In this document: positions 11,401 to 25,995 of the stretch, piece after piece | Position numbering within the stretch: position 1 is the first letter of the stretch | Layout of the letters: each line of letters begins with the position of its first letter | DNA from: Corallium rubrum | Lineage: Eukaryota > Cnidaria > Anthozoa > Scleralcyonacea > Coralliidae | Assembly: GCA_964035015.1 (NCBI GenBank) | Contig: CAXIUP010000012.1 | Coordinates: 62,001-126,000 of the forward strand | Direction: 5' to 3' | Length of the DNA: 64,000 nucleotides | Made by a program: the position numbers and the translations under genes | The notes under the pieces: model-generated | The model's database searches: none | Seen by the model: the letters and a program-made list of their open reading frames with translations, nothing else | Told to the model about the DNA's origin: nothing

Positions 11401-14400
11401 TGGCGCTATGTTATTTCATGTGTTAACGATGTGGATCGATTCTTTCTCAAGACGAAACTTTGCTTCTTCTTTTCCTTTTTTCTTTTTTGCGTACATGTAT
11501 TTAGGCGAAGTGAAAATCTTCAAATTAGGTCAAATGTTATCATACAATGTCACCATCTACTAATTATTGAGCTCTAAGTGAATAGAAAATGATCTTTTTC
11601 GATATTACTCTCTTAGAAGGCCGTGATGATCGTGATGTTTGAGATGGCCGTGATGATCGTGATGTTTGAGATGGCTCTGATGATCGTGATGTTTCGCAGA
11701 TGGCCGTGAAGATCGGGATGTTTGAGATGGCCGTGATGATCGTGATGTTTGAGATGGCCGTGATGACCGTGATGTCTGAGATGACCGTGATGATCGTGAT
11801 GTTTGAGACGGCCCTGATGGTCGTGATGTTTCGGAGATGGCCGTGGTGATCGGGATGTTTGAGATGGCCGTGATGCTCGTGATGTTTCAGATGATCGTGA
11901 TGTTTGAGACGGCCCTGATGATCGTGGTGTTTCGGAGATGGCCGTGGTGATCGGGATGTTTGAGATGGCAGTGATGCTCGTGATGTTTGAGATGGCCGTG
12001 ACGATCGTGATGTTTGAGATGGCCGTGATGGTCGTGATGTTCGTGATCTAAGTTAAGTGCGTGTCGAATACTTCATCTCGCATTTATAATTCTCAATGTT
12101 TGTAAAATGTATTCTAGTGTGCTGGATAGCGCTATGTTATTTCATGTGTTCACGATGTGGATCGATTCCTTCTCAAGACGAAACTATTGCTTTTTCTTTT
12201 CTTTTTTCTTTTCTTTTCTTTTTTCTGGGTACATGTATTAGGCGATGTGAAAACATTCAAATTAGGTAAAATATTATCATACAATGTCACCATCTACTAA
12301 TTATTGAGCTCTAAGGGTATAGAAAAATGATCTTTTTCGATATTACGCTCTTAGGAGGCCGTGATGATCGTGATGTCTGAGATGACCGTGATGATCGTGA
12401 TGTTTGAGAGGGCCCTGATGATCGTGATGTTTCGGAGATGGCCGTGGAAATCGTGATGTTTGAGATGGCCGTGATGATCGTGATGTTCGTGATCTAAGTT
12501 AAGTGCGTGTCGAAGACTTCATCTCGCATTTATAATTCTCAATTTTTGTAATATGTATTCTAGTGTGCTGGATGGCGCTATGTTATTTCATGTGTTAACG
12601 ATGTGGATCGATTCCTTCTGAAGACGAAACTTTTGCTTTTTCTTTTCTTTTTTCTTTTTTGGGTACATGTATTTAGGCGATGTGAAAACCTTCAAATTAG
12701 GTCAAATATTATCATACAATGTCACCATCTACTAATTATTGAGCTCTAAGGGTATAGAAAAATGATCTTTCTCGATATTACGCTCTTAGGAGGCCGTGAT
12801 GATCGGGATGTTTGAGATGGCCGTGATGCTCGTGATGTTTGAGATGGCCGTAATGATCGTGATGTTCGTGATCTAAGTTAAGTGCATGTCGAAGACTTCA
12901 TTTCTTATTTATAATCATCAATGTTTGTAATTTGTATTCTAGTGTGCTGGATGGCGCTATGTTATTTCATGTGTTAACGATTTGGATCGATTTCTTCTCA
13001 AGACGAAACTTTTGCCTTTTCTTTTCTTTTTTCTTTTTTGGGTACATGTGTTTAGGCGATGTGAAAATCCTCAAATTAGGTCAAATGTTATCATACAATG
13101 TCACCATCTACTAATTATTGAGCTCTAAGGGTATAGAAAATGATCTTTTTCGATATTACGCTCTTAGGAGGCCGTGATGATCGTGATGTTTGAGATGGCT
13201 CTGATGATCGTGATGTTTCGGAGATGGCCGTGATGATCGGGATGTTTCAGTGAGATGGCCGTGATGCTCGTGATGTTTGAGATGGCCGTGATGATCGTGA
13301 TGTTTGAGATGGTTCTGATGATCGTGATGTTTCGGAGATGGCCGTGATGATCGTGATGTTTGAGATGGCCGTGATGATCGTGATGTTCGTGATCTAAGTT
13401 AAGTGAATGTCGAAGACTTCGTTTCTCATTTATAATCATCAATGTTTGTAATTTGTATTCTAGTGTGCTCGATGGCGCTATGTTATTTCATGTGTTAACG
13501 ATGTGGATCGATTCTTTCTCAAGACGAAACTTTTGCTTCTTCTTTTCCTTTTTTCTTTTTTGCGTACATGTATTTAGGCGAAGTGAAAATCTTCAAATTA
13601 GGTCAAATGTTATCATACAATGTCACCATCTACTAATTATTGAGCTCTAAGTGAATAGAAAATGATCTTTTTCGATATTACTCTCTTAGAAGGCCGTGAT
13701 GATCGTGATGTTTGAGATGGCCGTGATGATCGTGATGTTTGAGATGGCTCTGATGATCGTGATGTTTCGCAGATGGCCGTGAAGATCGGGATGTTTGAGA
13801 TGGCCGTGATGATCGGGATGTTTGAGATGGCCGTGATGATCGTGATGTTTGAGATGGCCGTGATGACCGTGATGTCTGAGATGACCGTGATGATCGTGAT
13901 GTTTGAGACGGCCCTGATGGTCGTGATGTTTCGGAGATGGCCGAGGTGATCGGGATGTTTGAGATGGCCGTGATGCTCGTGATGTTTGAGATGGCCGTGA
14001 TGCTCGTGATGTCTGAGATGGCCGTGATGATCGTGATGTCTGAGATGACCGTGATGATCGTGATGTTTGAGACGGCCCTGATGATCGTGATGTTTCGGAG
14101 ATGGCCGTGGTGATCGGGATGTTTGAGATGGCCGTGATGCTCGTGATGTTTGAGATGGCCGTGATGATCGTGATGTTCGTGATCTAAGTTAAGTGCGTGT
14201 CGAAGACTTCATCTCGCATTTATAATTCTCAATATTTGTAATATGTATTCTAGTGTGCTGGATGGCGCTATGTTATTTCATGTGTTAACGATGTGGATCG
14301 ATTCCTTCTCAAGACGAAACTTTTGCTTTTTCTTTTCTTTTTTCTTTTTTGGGTACATGTATTAGGCGATGTGAAAACCTTCAAATTAGGTCAAATATTA

Positions 14401-14900
14401 TCATACAATGTCACCATCTACTAATTATTGAGCTCTAAGGGTATAGAAAAATGATCTTTCTCGATATTACGCTCTTAGGAGGCCGTGATGATCGTGATGT
14501 CTGAGATGGCCGTGATGATCGTGATGTTTGAGACGGCCCTGATGATCGTGATGTTTCGGAGATGGCCGTGATGATCGTGATGTCTGAGATGGCCGTGATG
14601 CTCGTGATGTTTGAGATGGCCGTGATGATCGTGATGTTCGTGATCTAAGTTAAGTGCGTGTCGAAGACTTCATCTCGCATTTATAATTCTCAATATTTGT
14701 AATATGTATTCTAGTGTGCTGGATGGCGCTATGTTATTTCATGTGTTAACGATGTGGATCGATTCCTTCTCAAGACGAAACTTTTGCTTTTTCTTTTCTT
14801 TTTTCTTTTTTGGGTACATGTATTAGGCGATGTGAAAACCTTCAAATTAGGTCAAATATTATCATACAATGTCACCATCTACTAATTATTGAGCTCTAAG
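8500..14900 (+). repeat. multi-kb direct duplication inside the satellite, copy 1
   Basis: Individually marked monomers recur downstream at a fixed offset of 9,955 bp (10,047, 10,655, 11,092, 12,932 and 13,453 pair with 20,002, 20,610, 21,047, 22,887 and 23,408). Towards the left the offset grows to 9,969 through two 7-bp losses in the C/T-rich tract. Shared private changes, such as the TTTCAGTGAGATGG junction, show segmental duplication rather than convergence of monomers. Confidence 0.8.
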
Positions 14901-17900
14901 GGTATAGAAAAATGATCTTTCTCGATATTACGCTCTTAGGAGGCCGTGATGATCGTGATGTCTGAGATGGCCGTGATGATCGTGATGTTTCGGAGATGGC
15001 CGTGGTGATCGGGATGTTTGAGATGGCCGTGGTGCTCGTGATGTTTGAGATGGCCGTGATGATCGTGATGTTTGAGATGGCTCTGATGATCGTGATGTTT
15101 CGGAGATGGCCCTGATGATCGGGATGTTTGAGATGGCCGTGATGCTCGTGATGTTTGAGATGGCCGTGATGCTCGTGATGTTTGAGATGACCGTGATGAT
15201 CGTGATGTTCGTGATCTAAGTTAAGTGCATGTCGAAGACTTCATTTCTCATTTATAATCATCAATGTTTGTAATTTGTATTGTAGTGTTCTGGATGGCGC
15301 TATGTTATTTCAAGTGTTAACGATGTGGATCGATTCTTTCTCAAGACGAAACTTTTGCTTTTTCTTTTCTTTTTTTCTTTTTTGGGTACATGTATTTAGG
15401 CGATGTGAAAATCTTCAAATTAGGTCAAATGTTATCATACAATGTCACCATCTACTAATTATTGAGTTCTAAGGGTATATATATAGAAAATGAGCTTTTT
15501 CGATATTACGCTCTTAGGAGGCCGTGATGTTTGAGATGGCCGTGATGATCGTGATGTTTGAGATGGCTCTGATGATCGTGATGTTTCGGCGATGGCCGTG
15601 ATGATCGGGATGTTTGAGATGGCCGTGATGCTCGTGATGTTTTAGATGGCCGTGATGATCGTGATGTTCGTGATCTAAGTTAAGTGCATGTCGAAGACTT
15701 CATTTCTCATTTTTAATCATCAATGTTTGTAATTTGTATTCTAGTGTGCTGGATGGCGCTATGTTATTTCATGTGTTAACGATGTGGATCGATTCTTTCT
15801 TAAGACGAAACTTTTGCTTTTTCTTTTCTTTTTTCTTTTTTGGGTACATGTATTTAGGCGATGTGAAAATCTTCATATTAGGTCAAATGTTATCATACAA
15901 TGTCACCATCTACTAATTATTGAGCTCTAAGGGTATAGAAAATGATCTTTTTCGATATTACGCTCTTAGGAGGCCGTGATGATCGTGATGTTTGAGATGG
16001 CTCTGATGATCGTTATGTTTCGGAGATGGCCGTGATGATCGGGATGTTTGAGATGGCCGTGGTGCTCGTGATGTTTGAGATGGCCGTGATGATCGTGATG
16101 TTTGAGATGGCTCTGATGATCGTGATGTTTCGGAGATGGCCGTGATGATCGGGATGTTTGAGATGGCCGTGATGCTCGTGATGTTTGAGATGGCCGTGAT
16201 GATCGTGATGTTCGTGATCTAAGTTAAGTGCATGTGGAAGACTTCATTTCTCATTTATAATCATCAATGTTTGTAATTTGTATTGTAGTGTGCTGGATGG
16301 CGCTATGTTATTTCAAGTGTTAACGATGTGGATCGATTCTTTCTCAAGACGAAACTTTTGCTTTTTCTTTTCTTTTTTCTTTTTTGGGTACATGTATTTA
16401 GGCGATGAGAAAATCTTCAAATTAGGTCAAATGTTATCATACGATGTCACCATCCACTAATTATTGAGCTCTAAGGGTATATAAAATTATCTTTTTCGAT
16501 ATTACGCTCTTAGGAGGCCGTGATGATCGTGATGTTTGAGATGACCATGATGATCGTGATGTTTGAGATGGCTCTGATGATCGTGATGTTTCGGAGATGG
16601 CCGTGATGATCGGGATGTTTGAGATGGCCGTGATGCTCGTGATGTTTGAGATGGCCGTGATGATCGTGATGTTCGTGATCTAAGTTAAGTGCATGTCGAA
16701 GACTTCATTTCTCATTTTTAATCATCAATGTTTGTAATTTGTATTCTAGTGTGCTGGATGGCGCTATGTTATTTCATGTGTTAACGATGTGGATCGATTC
16801 TTTCTCAAGACGAAACTTTTGCTTTTTCTTTTCTTTTTTCTTTTTTGGGTACATGTATTTAGGCGATGTGAAAATCTTCAAATTAGGTCAAATATTATCA
16901 TACGATGTCACCATCTACTAATTATTGAGCTCTAAGGGTATAGAAAATGATCTTTTTCGGTATTACGCTCTTAGGAGGCCGTGATGATCGTGATGTTTGA
17001 GATGGCCGTGATGCTCGTGATGTTTGAGATGGCCGTGATGATCGTGATGTTGGTGATCTAAGTTAAGTGCATGTCGAAGACTTCATTTCTCATTTTTAAT
17101 CATCAATGTTTGTAATTTGTATTCTAGTGTGGTGGATGGCGCTATGTTATTTCATGTGTTAACGATGTGGATCGATTCTTTCTCAAGACGAAACTTTTGC
17201 TTTTTCTTCTTTTTTCTTTTTTGGGTACATGTATTTAGGCGATGTGAAAATCTTCATATTAGGTCAAATGTTATCATACAATGTCACCATCTACTAATTA
17301 TTGAGCTCTAAGGGTATAGAAAATGATCTTTTTCGATATTACGCTCTTAGGAGGCCGTGATGATCGTGATGTTTGAGATGGCTCTGATGATCGTTATGTT
17401 TCGGAGATGGCCGTGATGATCGGGATGTTTGAGATGGCCGTGGTGCTCGTGATGTTTGAGATGGCCGTGATGATCGTGATGTTTGAGATGGCTCTGATGA
17501 TCGTGATGTTTCGGAGATGGCCGTGATGATCGGGATGTTTGAGATGGCCGTGATGCTCGTGATGTTTGAGATGGCCGTGATGATCGTGATGTTCGTGATC
17601 TAAGTTAAGTGCATGTGGAAGACTTCATTTCTCATTTATAATCATCAATGTTTGTAATTTGTATTGTAGTGTGCTGGATGGCGCTATGTTATTTCAAGTG
17701 TTAACGATGTGGATCGATTGAAACTTTTGCTTTTTCTTTTCTTTTTTCTTTTTTGGGTACATGTATTTAGGCGATGAGAAAATCTTCAAATTAGGTCAAA
17801 TGTTATACGATGTCACCATCCACTAATTATTGAGCTCTAAGGGTATATAAAATTATCTTTTTCGATATTACGCTCTTAGGAGGCCGTGATGATCGTGATG

Positions 17901-18499
17901 TTTGAGATGACCATGATGATCGTGATGTTTGAGATGGCTCTGATGATCGTGATGTTTCGGAGATGGCCGTGATGATCGGGATGTTTGAGATGGCCGTGAT
18001 GATCGGGATGTTTGAGATGGCCGTGATGCTCGTGATGTTTGAGATGGCCGTGATGATCGTGATGTTCGTGATCTAAGTTAAGTGCATGTCGAAGACTTCA
18101 TTTCTCATTTTTAATCATCAATGTTTGTAATTTGTATTCTAGTGTGCTGGATGGCGCTATGTTATTTCATGTGTTAACGATGTGGATCGATTCTTTCTCA
18201 AGACGAAACTTTTGCTTTTTCTTTTCTTTTTTCTTTTTTGGGTACATGTATTTAGGCGATGTGAAAATCTTCAAATTAGGTCAAATGTTATAATACAATG
18301 TCACCATCTACTAATTATTGAGTTCTAAGGGTATAGAAAATGAGCTTTTTCGATATTACGCTCTTAGGAGGCCGTGATGTTTGAGATGGCTCTGATGATC
18401 GTGATGTTTCGGAGATGGCCGTGATGATCGTAATGTTTGAGATGGCCGTGATGCTCGTGGTGTTTGAGATGGCCGTGATGATCGTGATGTTCGTGATCT

Positions 18500-21400
18500 A
18501 AGTTAAATGCATGTCGAAGACTTCATTTCTCATTTTTAATCATCAATGTTTGTAATTTGTATTCTAGTGTGCTGGATGGCGCTATGTTATTTCATGTGTT
18601 AACGATGTGGATCGATTCTTTCTCAAGACGAAACTTTTGCTTTTTCTTTTCTTTTTTCTTTTTTGGGTACATGTATTTAGGCGATGTGAAAATCTTCATA
18701 TTAGGTCAAATGTTATCATACAATGTCACCATCTACTAATTATTGAGCTCTAAGGGTATAGAAAATGATCTTTTTCGATATTACGCTCTTAGGAGGCCGT
18801 GATGATCGTGATGTTTGAGATGGCTCTGATGATCGTGATGTTTCGGAGATGGCCGTGATGATCGGGATGTTTGAGATGGCCGTGGTGCTCGTGATGTTTG
18901 AGATGGCCGTGATGATCGTGATGTTTGAGATGGCTCTGATGATCGTGATGTTTCGGAGATGGCCGTGATGATCGGGATGTTTGAGATGGCCGTGATGCTC
19001 GTGATGTTTGAGATGGCCGTGATGATCGTGATGTTCGTGGTCTAAGTTAAGTGCATGTGGAAGACTTCATTTCTCATTTATAATCATCAATCTTTGTAAT
19101 TTGTATTGTAGTGTTCTGGATGGCGCTATGTTATTTCAAGTGTTAACGATGTGGATCGATTCTTTCTCAAGACGAAACTTTTGCTTTTTCTTTTCTTTTT
19201 TGGGTACATGTATTTAGGCGATGAGAAAATCTTCAAATTAGGTCAAATGTTATCATACGATGTCACCATCTACTAATTATTGAGCTCTAAGGGTATAGAA
19301 AATGATCTTTTTCGGTATTACGCTCTTGGGAGGCCGTGATGATCGTGATGTTTGAGATGGCCGTGATGATCGTGATGTTTGAGATGGCTCTGATGATCGT
19401 GATGTTTCGGAGATGGCCGTGATGTCGTGATGTTCGTGATCTAAGTTAAGTGCATGTCGAAGACTTCATTTCTCATTTATAATCATCAATGTTTGTAATT
19501 TGTATTCTAGTGTGCTGGATGGCGCTATGTTATTTCATGTGTTAACGATGTGGATCGATTCTTTCTCAAGACGAAACTTTTGCTTTTTCTTTTCTTTTTT
19601 TGGGTACATGTATTTAGGCGATGTGAAAATCTTCAAATTAGGTCAAATGTTATAATACAATGTCACCATCTACTAATTATTGAGTTCTAAGGGTATAGAA
19701 AATGAGCTTTTTCGATATTACGCTCTTAGGAGGCCGTGATGTTTGAGATGGCTCTGATGATCGTGATGTTTCGGAGATGGCCGTGATGATCGTAATGTTT
19801 GAGATGGCCGTGATGATCGTGATGTTTGAGATGGCTCTGATGATCGTGATGTTTCGGAGATGGCCGTGATGATCGGGATGTTTGAGATGGCCGTGATGCT
19901 CGTGATGTTTGAGATGGCCGTGATGATCGTGATGTTCGTGATCTAAGTTAAGTGCATGTCGAAGACTTCATTTCTCATTTATAATCATCAATGTTTGTAA
20001 TTTGTATTCTAGTGTGCTGGATGGCGCTATGTTATTTCATGTGTTAACGATGTGGATCGATTCTTTCTCAAGACGAAACTTTTGCTTTTTCTTTTCTTTT
20101 TTCTTTTTTGGGTACATGTATTTAGGCGATGTGAAAATCTTCAAATTAGGTCAAATGTTATAATACAATGTCACCATCTACTAATTATTGAGTTCTAAGG
20201 GTATAGAAAATGAGCTTTTTCGATATTACGCTCTTAGGAGGCCGTGATGCTTGAGATGGCTCTGATGATCGTGATGTTTCGGAGATGGCCGTGATGATCG
20301 TGATGTTTGAGATGGCCGTGATGCTCGTGGTGTTTGAGATGGCCGTGATGATCGTGATGTTCGTGATCTAAGTTAAGTGCATGTCGAAGACTTCATTTCT
20401 CATTTTTAATCATCGATGTTTGTAATTTGTATTCTAGTGTGCTGGATGGCGCTATGTTATTTCATGTGTTAACGATGTGGATCGATTCTTTCTCAAGACG
20501 AAACTTTTGCTTTTTATTTTCTTTTTCCTTTTTTGGGTACATGCATTTAGGCGATGAGAAAATCTTCAAATTAGGTCAAATGTTATCATACGATGTCACC
20601 ATCTACTAATTATTGAGCTCTAAGGGTATAGAAAATGATCTTTTTCGGTATTACGCTCATAGGAGGCCGTGATGATCGTGATGTTTGAGATGGCCGTGAT
20701 GATCGTGATGTTTGAGATGGCTCTGATGATCGTGATGTTTCGGAGATGGCCGTGATGATCGTGATGTTTGAGATGGCCGTGATGATCGTGATGTTCGTGA
20801 TCAATGTTTGTAATTTGTATTCTAGTGTGCTGGATGGCGCTATGTTATTTCATGTGTTAACGATGTGGATCGATTCTTTCTCAAGACGAAACTTTTGCAT
20901 TTTCTTTTCTTTTTTCTTTTTTGGGTACATGTGTTTAGGCGATGTGAAAATCCTCAAATTAGGTCAAATGTTATCATACAATGTCACCATCTACTAATTA
21001 TTGAGCTCTAAGGGTATAGAAAATGATCTTTTTCGATATTACGCTCTTAGGAGGCCGTGATGATCGTGATGTTTGAGATGGCTCTGATGATCGTGATGTT
21101 TCGGAGATGGCCGTGATGATCGGGATGTTTCAGTGAGATGGCCGTGATGCTCGTGATGTTTGAGATGGCCGTGATGATCGTGATGTTTGAGATGGCTCTG
21201 ATGATCGTGATGTTTCGGAGATGGCCGTGATGATCGTGATGTTTGAGATGGCCGTGATGATCGTGATGTTCGTGATCTAAGTTAAGTGAATGTCGAAGAC
21301 TTCGTTTCTCATTTATAATCATCAATGTTTGTAATTTGTATTCTAGTGTGCTCGATGGCGCTATGTTATTTCATGTGTTAACGATGTGGATCGATTCTTT

Positions 21401-24400
21401 CTCAAGACGAAACTTTGCTTCTTCTTTTCCTTTTTTCTTTTTTGCGTACATGTATTTAGGCGAAGTGAAAATCTTCAAATTAGGTCAAATGTTATCATAC
21501 AATGTCACCATCTACTAATTATTGAGCTCTAAGTGAATAGAAAATGATCTTTTTCGATATTACTCTCTTAGAAGGCCGTGATGATCGTGATGTTTGAGAT
21601 GGCCGTGATGATCGTGATGTTTGAGATGGCTCTGATGATCGTGATGTTTCGCAGATGGCCGTGAAGATCGGGATGTTTGAGATGGCCGTGATGATCGTGA
21701 TGTTTGAGATGGCCGTGATGACCGTGATGTCTGAGATGACCGTGATGATCGTGATGTTTGAGACGGCCCTGATGGTCGTGATGTTTCGGAGATGGCCGTG
21801 GTGATCGGGATGTTTGAGATGGCCGTGATGCTCGTGATGTTTCAGATGATCGTGATGTTTGAGACGGCCCTGATGATCGTGGTGTTTCGGAGATGGCCGT
21901 GGTGATCGGGATGTTTGAGATGGCAGTGATGCTCGTGATGTTTGAGATGGCCGTGACGATCGTGATGTTTGAGATGGCCGTGATGGTCGTGATGTTCGTG
22001 ATCTAAGTTAAGTGCGTGTCGAATACTTCATCTCGCATTTATAATTCTCAATGTTTGTAAAATGTATTCTAGTGTGCTGGATAGCGCTATGTTATTTCAT
22101 GTGTTCACGATGTGGATCGATTCCTTCTCAAGACGAAACTATTGCTTTTTCTTTTCTTTTTTCTTTTCTTTTCTTTTTTCTGGGTACATGTATTAGGCGA
22201 TGTGAAAACATTCAAATTAGGTAAAATATTATCATACAATGTCACCATCTACTAATTATTGAGCTCTAAGGGTATAGAAAAATGATCTTTTTCGATATTA
22301 CGCTCTTAGGAGGCCGTGATGATCGTGATGTCTGAGATGACCGTGATGATCGTGATGTTTGAGAGGGCCCTGATGATCGTGATGTTTCGGAGATGGCCGT
22401 GGAAATCGTGATGTTTGAGATGGCCGTGATGATCGTGATGTTCGTGATCTAAGTTAAGTGCGTGTCGAAGACTTCATCTCGCATTTATAATTCTCAATTT
22501 TTGTAATATGTATTCTAGTGTGCTGGATGGCGCTATGTTATTTCATGTGTTAACGATGTGGATCGATTCCTTCTGAAGACGAAACTTTTGCTTTTTCTTT
22601 TCTTTTTTCTTTTTTGGGTACATGTATTTAGGCGATGTGAAAACCTTCAAATTAGGTCAAATATTATCATACAATGTCACCATCTACTAATTATTGAGCT
22701 CTAAGGGTATAGAAAAATGATCTTTCTCGATATTACGCTCTTAGGAGGCCGTGATGATCGGGATGTTTGAGATGGCCGTGATGCTCGTGATGTTTGAGAT
22801 GGCCGTAATGATCGTGATGTTCGTGATCTAAGTTAAGTGCATGTCGAAGACTTCATTTCTTATTTATAATCATCAATGTTTGTAATTTGTATTCTAGTGT
22901 GCTGGATGGCGCTATGTTATTTCATGTGTTAACGATGTGGATCGATTCTTTCTCAAGACGAAACTTTTGCTTTTTCTTTTCTTTTTTCTTTTTTGGGTAC
23001 ATGTGTTTAGGCGATGTGAAAATCCTCAAATTAGGTCAAATGTTATCATACAATGTCACCATCTACTAATTATTGAGCTCTAAGGGTATAGAAAATGATC
23101 TTTTTCGATATTACGCTCTTAGGAGGCCGTGATGATCGTGATGTTTGAGATGGCTCTGATGATCGTGATGTTTCGGAGATGGCCGTGATGATCGGGATGT
23201 TTCAGTGAGATGGCCGTGATGCTCGTGATGTTTGAGATGGCCGTGATGATCGTGATGTTTGAGATGGTTCTGATGATCGTGATGTTTCGGAGATGGCCGT
23301 GATGATCGTGATGTTTGAGATGGCCGTGATGATCGTGATGTTCGTGATCTAAGTTAAGTGAATGTCGAAGACTTCGTTTCTCATTTATAATCATCAATGT
23401 TTGTAATTTGTATTCTAGTGTGCTCGATGGCGCTATGTTATTTCATGTGTTAACGATGTGGATCGATTCTTTCTCAAGACGAAACTTTTGCTTCTTCTTT
23501 TCCTTTTTTCTTTTTTGCGTACATGTATTTAGGCGAAGTGAAAATCTTCAAATTAGGTCAAATGTTATCATACAATGTCACCATCTACTAATTATTGAGC
23601 TCTAAGTGAATAGAAAATGATCTTTTTCGATATTACTCTCTTAGAAGGCCGTGATGATCGTGATGTTTGAGATGGCCGTGATGATCGTGATGTTTGAGAT
23701 GGCTCTGATGATCGTGATGTTTCGCAGATGGCCGTGAAGATCGGGATGTTTGAGATGGCCGTGATGATCGGGATGTTTGAGATGGCCGTGATGATCGTGA
23801 TGTTTGAGATGGCCGTGATGACCGTGATGTCTGAGATGACCGTGATGATCGTGATGTTTGAGACGGCCCTGATGGTCGTGATGTTTCGGAGATGGCCGAG
23901 GTGATCGGGATGTTTGAGATGGCCGTGATGCTCGTGATGTTTGAGATGGCCGTGATGCTCGTGATGTCTGAGATGGCCGTGATGATCGTGATGTCTGAGA
24001 TGACCGTGATGATCGTGATGTTTGAGACGCCCCTGATGATCGTGATGTTTCGGAGATGGCCGTGGTGATCGGGATGTTTGAGATGGCCGTGATGCTCGTG
24101 ATGTTTGAGATGGCCGTGATGATCGTGATGTTCGTGATCTAAGTTAAGGGCGTGTCGAAGACTTCATCTCGCATTTATAATTCTCAATATTTGTAATATG
24201 TATTCTAGTGTGGTGGATGGCGCTATGTTATTTCATGTGTTAACGATGTGTATCGATTCCTTCTCAAGACGAAATTTTTGCTTTTTCTTTTCTTTTTTCT
24301 TTTTTGGGTACATGTATTAGGCGATGTGAAAACCTTCAAATTAGGTCAAATATTATCATACAATGTCACCATCTACTAATTATTGAGCTCTAAGGGTATA

Positions 24401-24850
24401 GAAAAATGATCTTTCTCGATATTACGCTCTTAGGAGGCCGTGATGATCGTGATGTCTGAGATGGCCGTGATGATCGTGATGTTTGAGACGGCCCTGATGA
24501 TCGTGATGTTTCGGAGATGCCCGTGATGATCGTGATGTCTGGGATGACCGTGATGCTCGTGATGTTTGAGATGGCCGTGATGATCGTGATGTTCGTGATC
24601 TAAGTTAAGGGCGTGTCGAAGACTTCATCTCGGATTTATAATTCTCAATATTTGTAATATGTATTCTAGTGTGGTGGATGGCGCTATGTTATTTCATGTG
24701 TTAACGATGTGGATCGATTCCTTCTCAAGACGAAACTTTTTGCTTTTTCTTTTCTTTTTTCTTTTTTGGGTACATGTATTAGGCGATGTGAAAACCTTCA
24801 AATTAGGTCAAATATTATCATACAATGTCACCATCTACTAATTATTGAGC
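18500..24850 (+). repeat. multi-kb direct duplication inside the satellite, copy 2
   Basis: Downstream partner of 8.5-14.9 kb at an offset of 9,955-9,969 bp. A second, shorter block duplication pairs about 6.5-9.0 kb with 15.1-17.6 kb at offsets of 8,661 then 8,529 bp. The left arm is therefore a higher-order mosaic of duplicated blocks. Confidence 0.8.
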
Positions 24851-25825
24851 TCTAAGGGTATAGAAAAATGATCTTTCTCGATATTACGCTCTTAGGAGGC
24901 CGTGATGATCGTGATGTCTGAGATGGCCGTGATGATCGTGATGTTTGAGACGGCCCTGATGATCGTGATGTTTCGGAGATGGCCGTGGTGATCGGGATGT
25001 TTGAGATGGCCGTGATGCTCGTGATGTCTGAGATGGCCGTGATGATCGTGATGTTCGTGATCTAAGTTAATGAGTGTCCAAGACTTCATCTCGCATTTAT
25101 AATTCTCAATATTTGTAGTAAGTATTCTAGTGTGCTGGATGTCGCTATGTTATTTCATGTGTTAACGATGTGGATCGATTCCTTCTGAAGACGAAACTTT
25201 TGCTTTTTCTTTTCTTTTTTCTTTTTTGGGCACATGTATTAGGCGAAGTGAAAACCTTCGAATTAGGTCAAATATGATCATACAATGTCAACATCAACTA
25301 ATTATTGAGCTCTAAGGGTATAGAAAAATGATCTTTCTCGATATTACGCTCTTAGGAGGCCGTGATGATCGTGATGTCTGAGATGACCGTGATGCTCGTG
25401 ATGTTTGAGATGGCCGTGATGATCGTGAGGTTCGTGATCTAAGTTAAGGGCATGTCGAAGACTTCATCTCGCATTTATAATTCTCAATATTTGTAATATG
25501 TGTTCTAGTGTGGTGGATGGCGCTATGTTATTTCATGTGTTAACGATGTGGATCGATTCCTTCTCAAGACGAAACTTTTTGCTTTTTCTTTTCTTTTTTC
25601 TTTTTTGGGTACATGTATTAGGCGATGTGAAAACCTTCAAATTAGGTCAAATATTATCATACAATGTCACCATCTACTAATTATTGAGCTCTAAGGGTAT
25701 AGAAAAATTTTCTTTTTCGATATTACGCTCTTAGGAGGGCCAGGCCGTGGTGATGGTGATGGTGATGTATGAAATGGCCGTGATGTTTCGGAGATGGCCG
25801 TGATGATCATGAATTTTGTTTTGAT

Positions 25826-25990
25826 GTTTGTTACGAATATATATAACTGCCAGTCAAAGCCTCTAATTATTATTTATAACAAAGGATGTTTGCGAGTCGT
25901 GAGCTACTCCACTGGATACTGTGTTTATTCACGTGATAACGAATGGGTTCGATGCTTTCTCAGGACGAAACTTTTTCTTTTTTCTGTTTT
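25826..25990 (+). repeat. diverged edge monomer of the composite satellite
   Basis: Between 25,900 and 25,985 the sequence aligns loosely with the satellite conserved block (CTGGAT, then TTATTCACGTGATAACGA, then TTCGATGCTTTCTCAGGACGAAACTTTT) but with many substitutions. It sits at the array edge, as expected for a monomer that escapes homogenisation. It runs directly into LINE reverse-transcriptase sequence at about 25,996, so it may show the source of the block. An inverted copy is at about 51,970-52,140. Confidence 0.65.
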
Positions 25991-25995
25991 ACAAA

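Larger units (their letters stand above)
2909..25745 (+). repeat. composite satellite array, left arm, about 45 units
   Basis: Each unit has a conserved block of about 320 bp, running from AAGTTAAGTGCATG through TGCTGGATGGCGCTATG, a C/T-rich tract and GGGTACATGTATTTAG to ATTACGCTCTTAGGAGG. A variable number of 27-bp minisatellite repeats (consensus pieces GATGATCGTGATGTTTGA and GATGGCCGT) follows. Unit lengths are about 378-572 bp, and most step by about 27 bp (for example 544, 489, 571, 458), so minisatellite copy number explains most of the length variation. Short 60-65-residue frames over every conserved block, and His-rich frames on the other strand over the minisatellite, are by-products of repetition. 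Codons are not preserved across indels. No gene is supported in the array. Confidence 0.95.

Noticed and set aside
11092-13442. His-rich minus-strand frames (HDHHGHL repeats)
   Set aside because: The 27-bp repeat equals nine codons, so any frame without a stop stays open. The same frames are broken or merged in other blocks.
3193-25680. Repeated 60-65-residue frames beginning MYSSVLDGAMLF or MYCSVLDGAILF
   Set aside because: They recur only because the satellite block recurs. They start at TTG rather than ATG, indels in the pyrimidine tract shift the frame in many units, and the region has no constraint pattern.
2909-25745. CRISPR-like array
   Set aside because: The 27-bp repeats are adjacent with no unique spacers, and the setting is eukaryotic.
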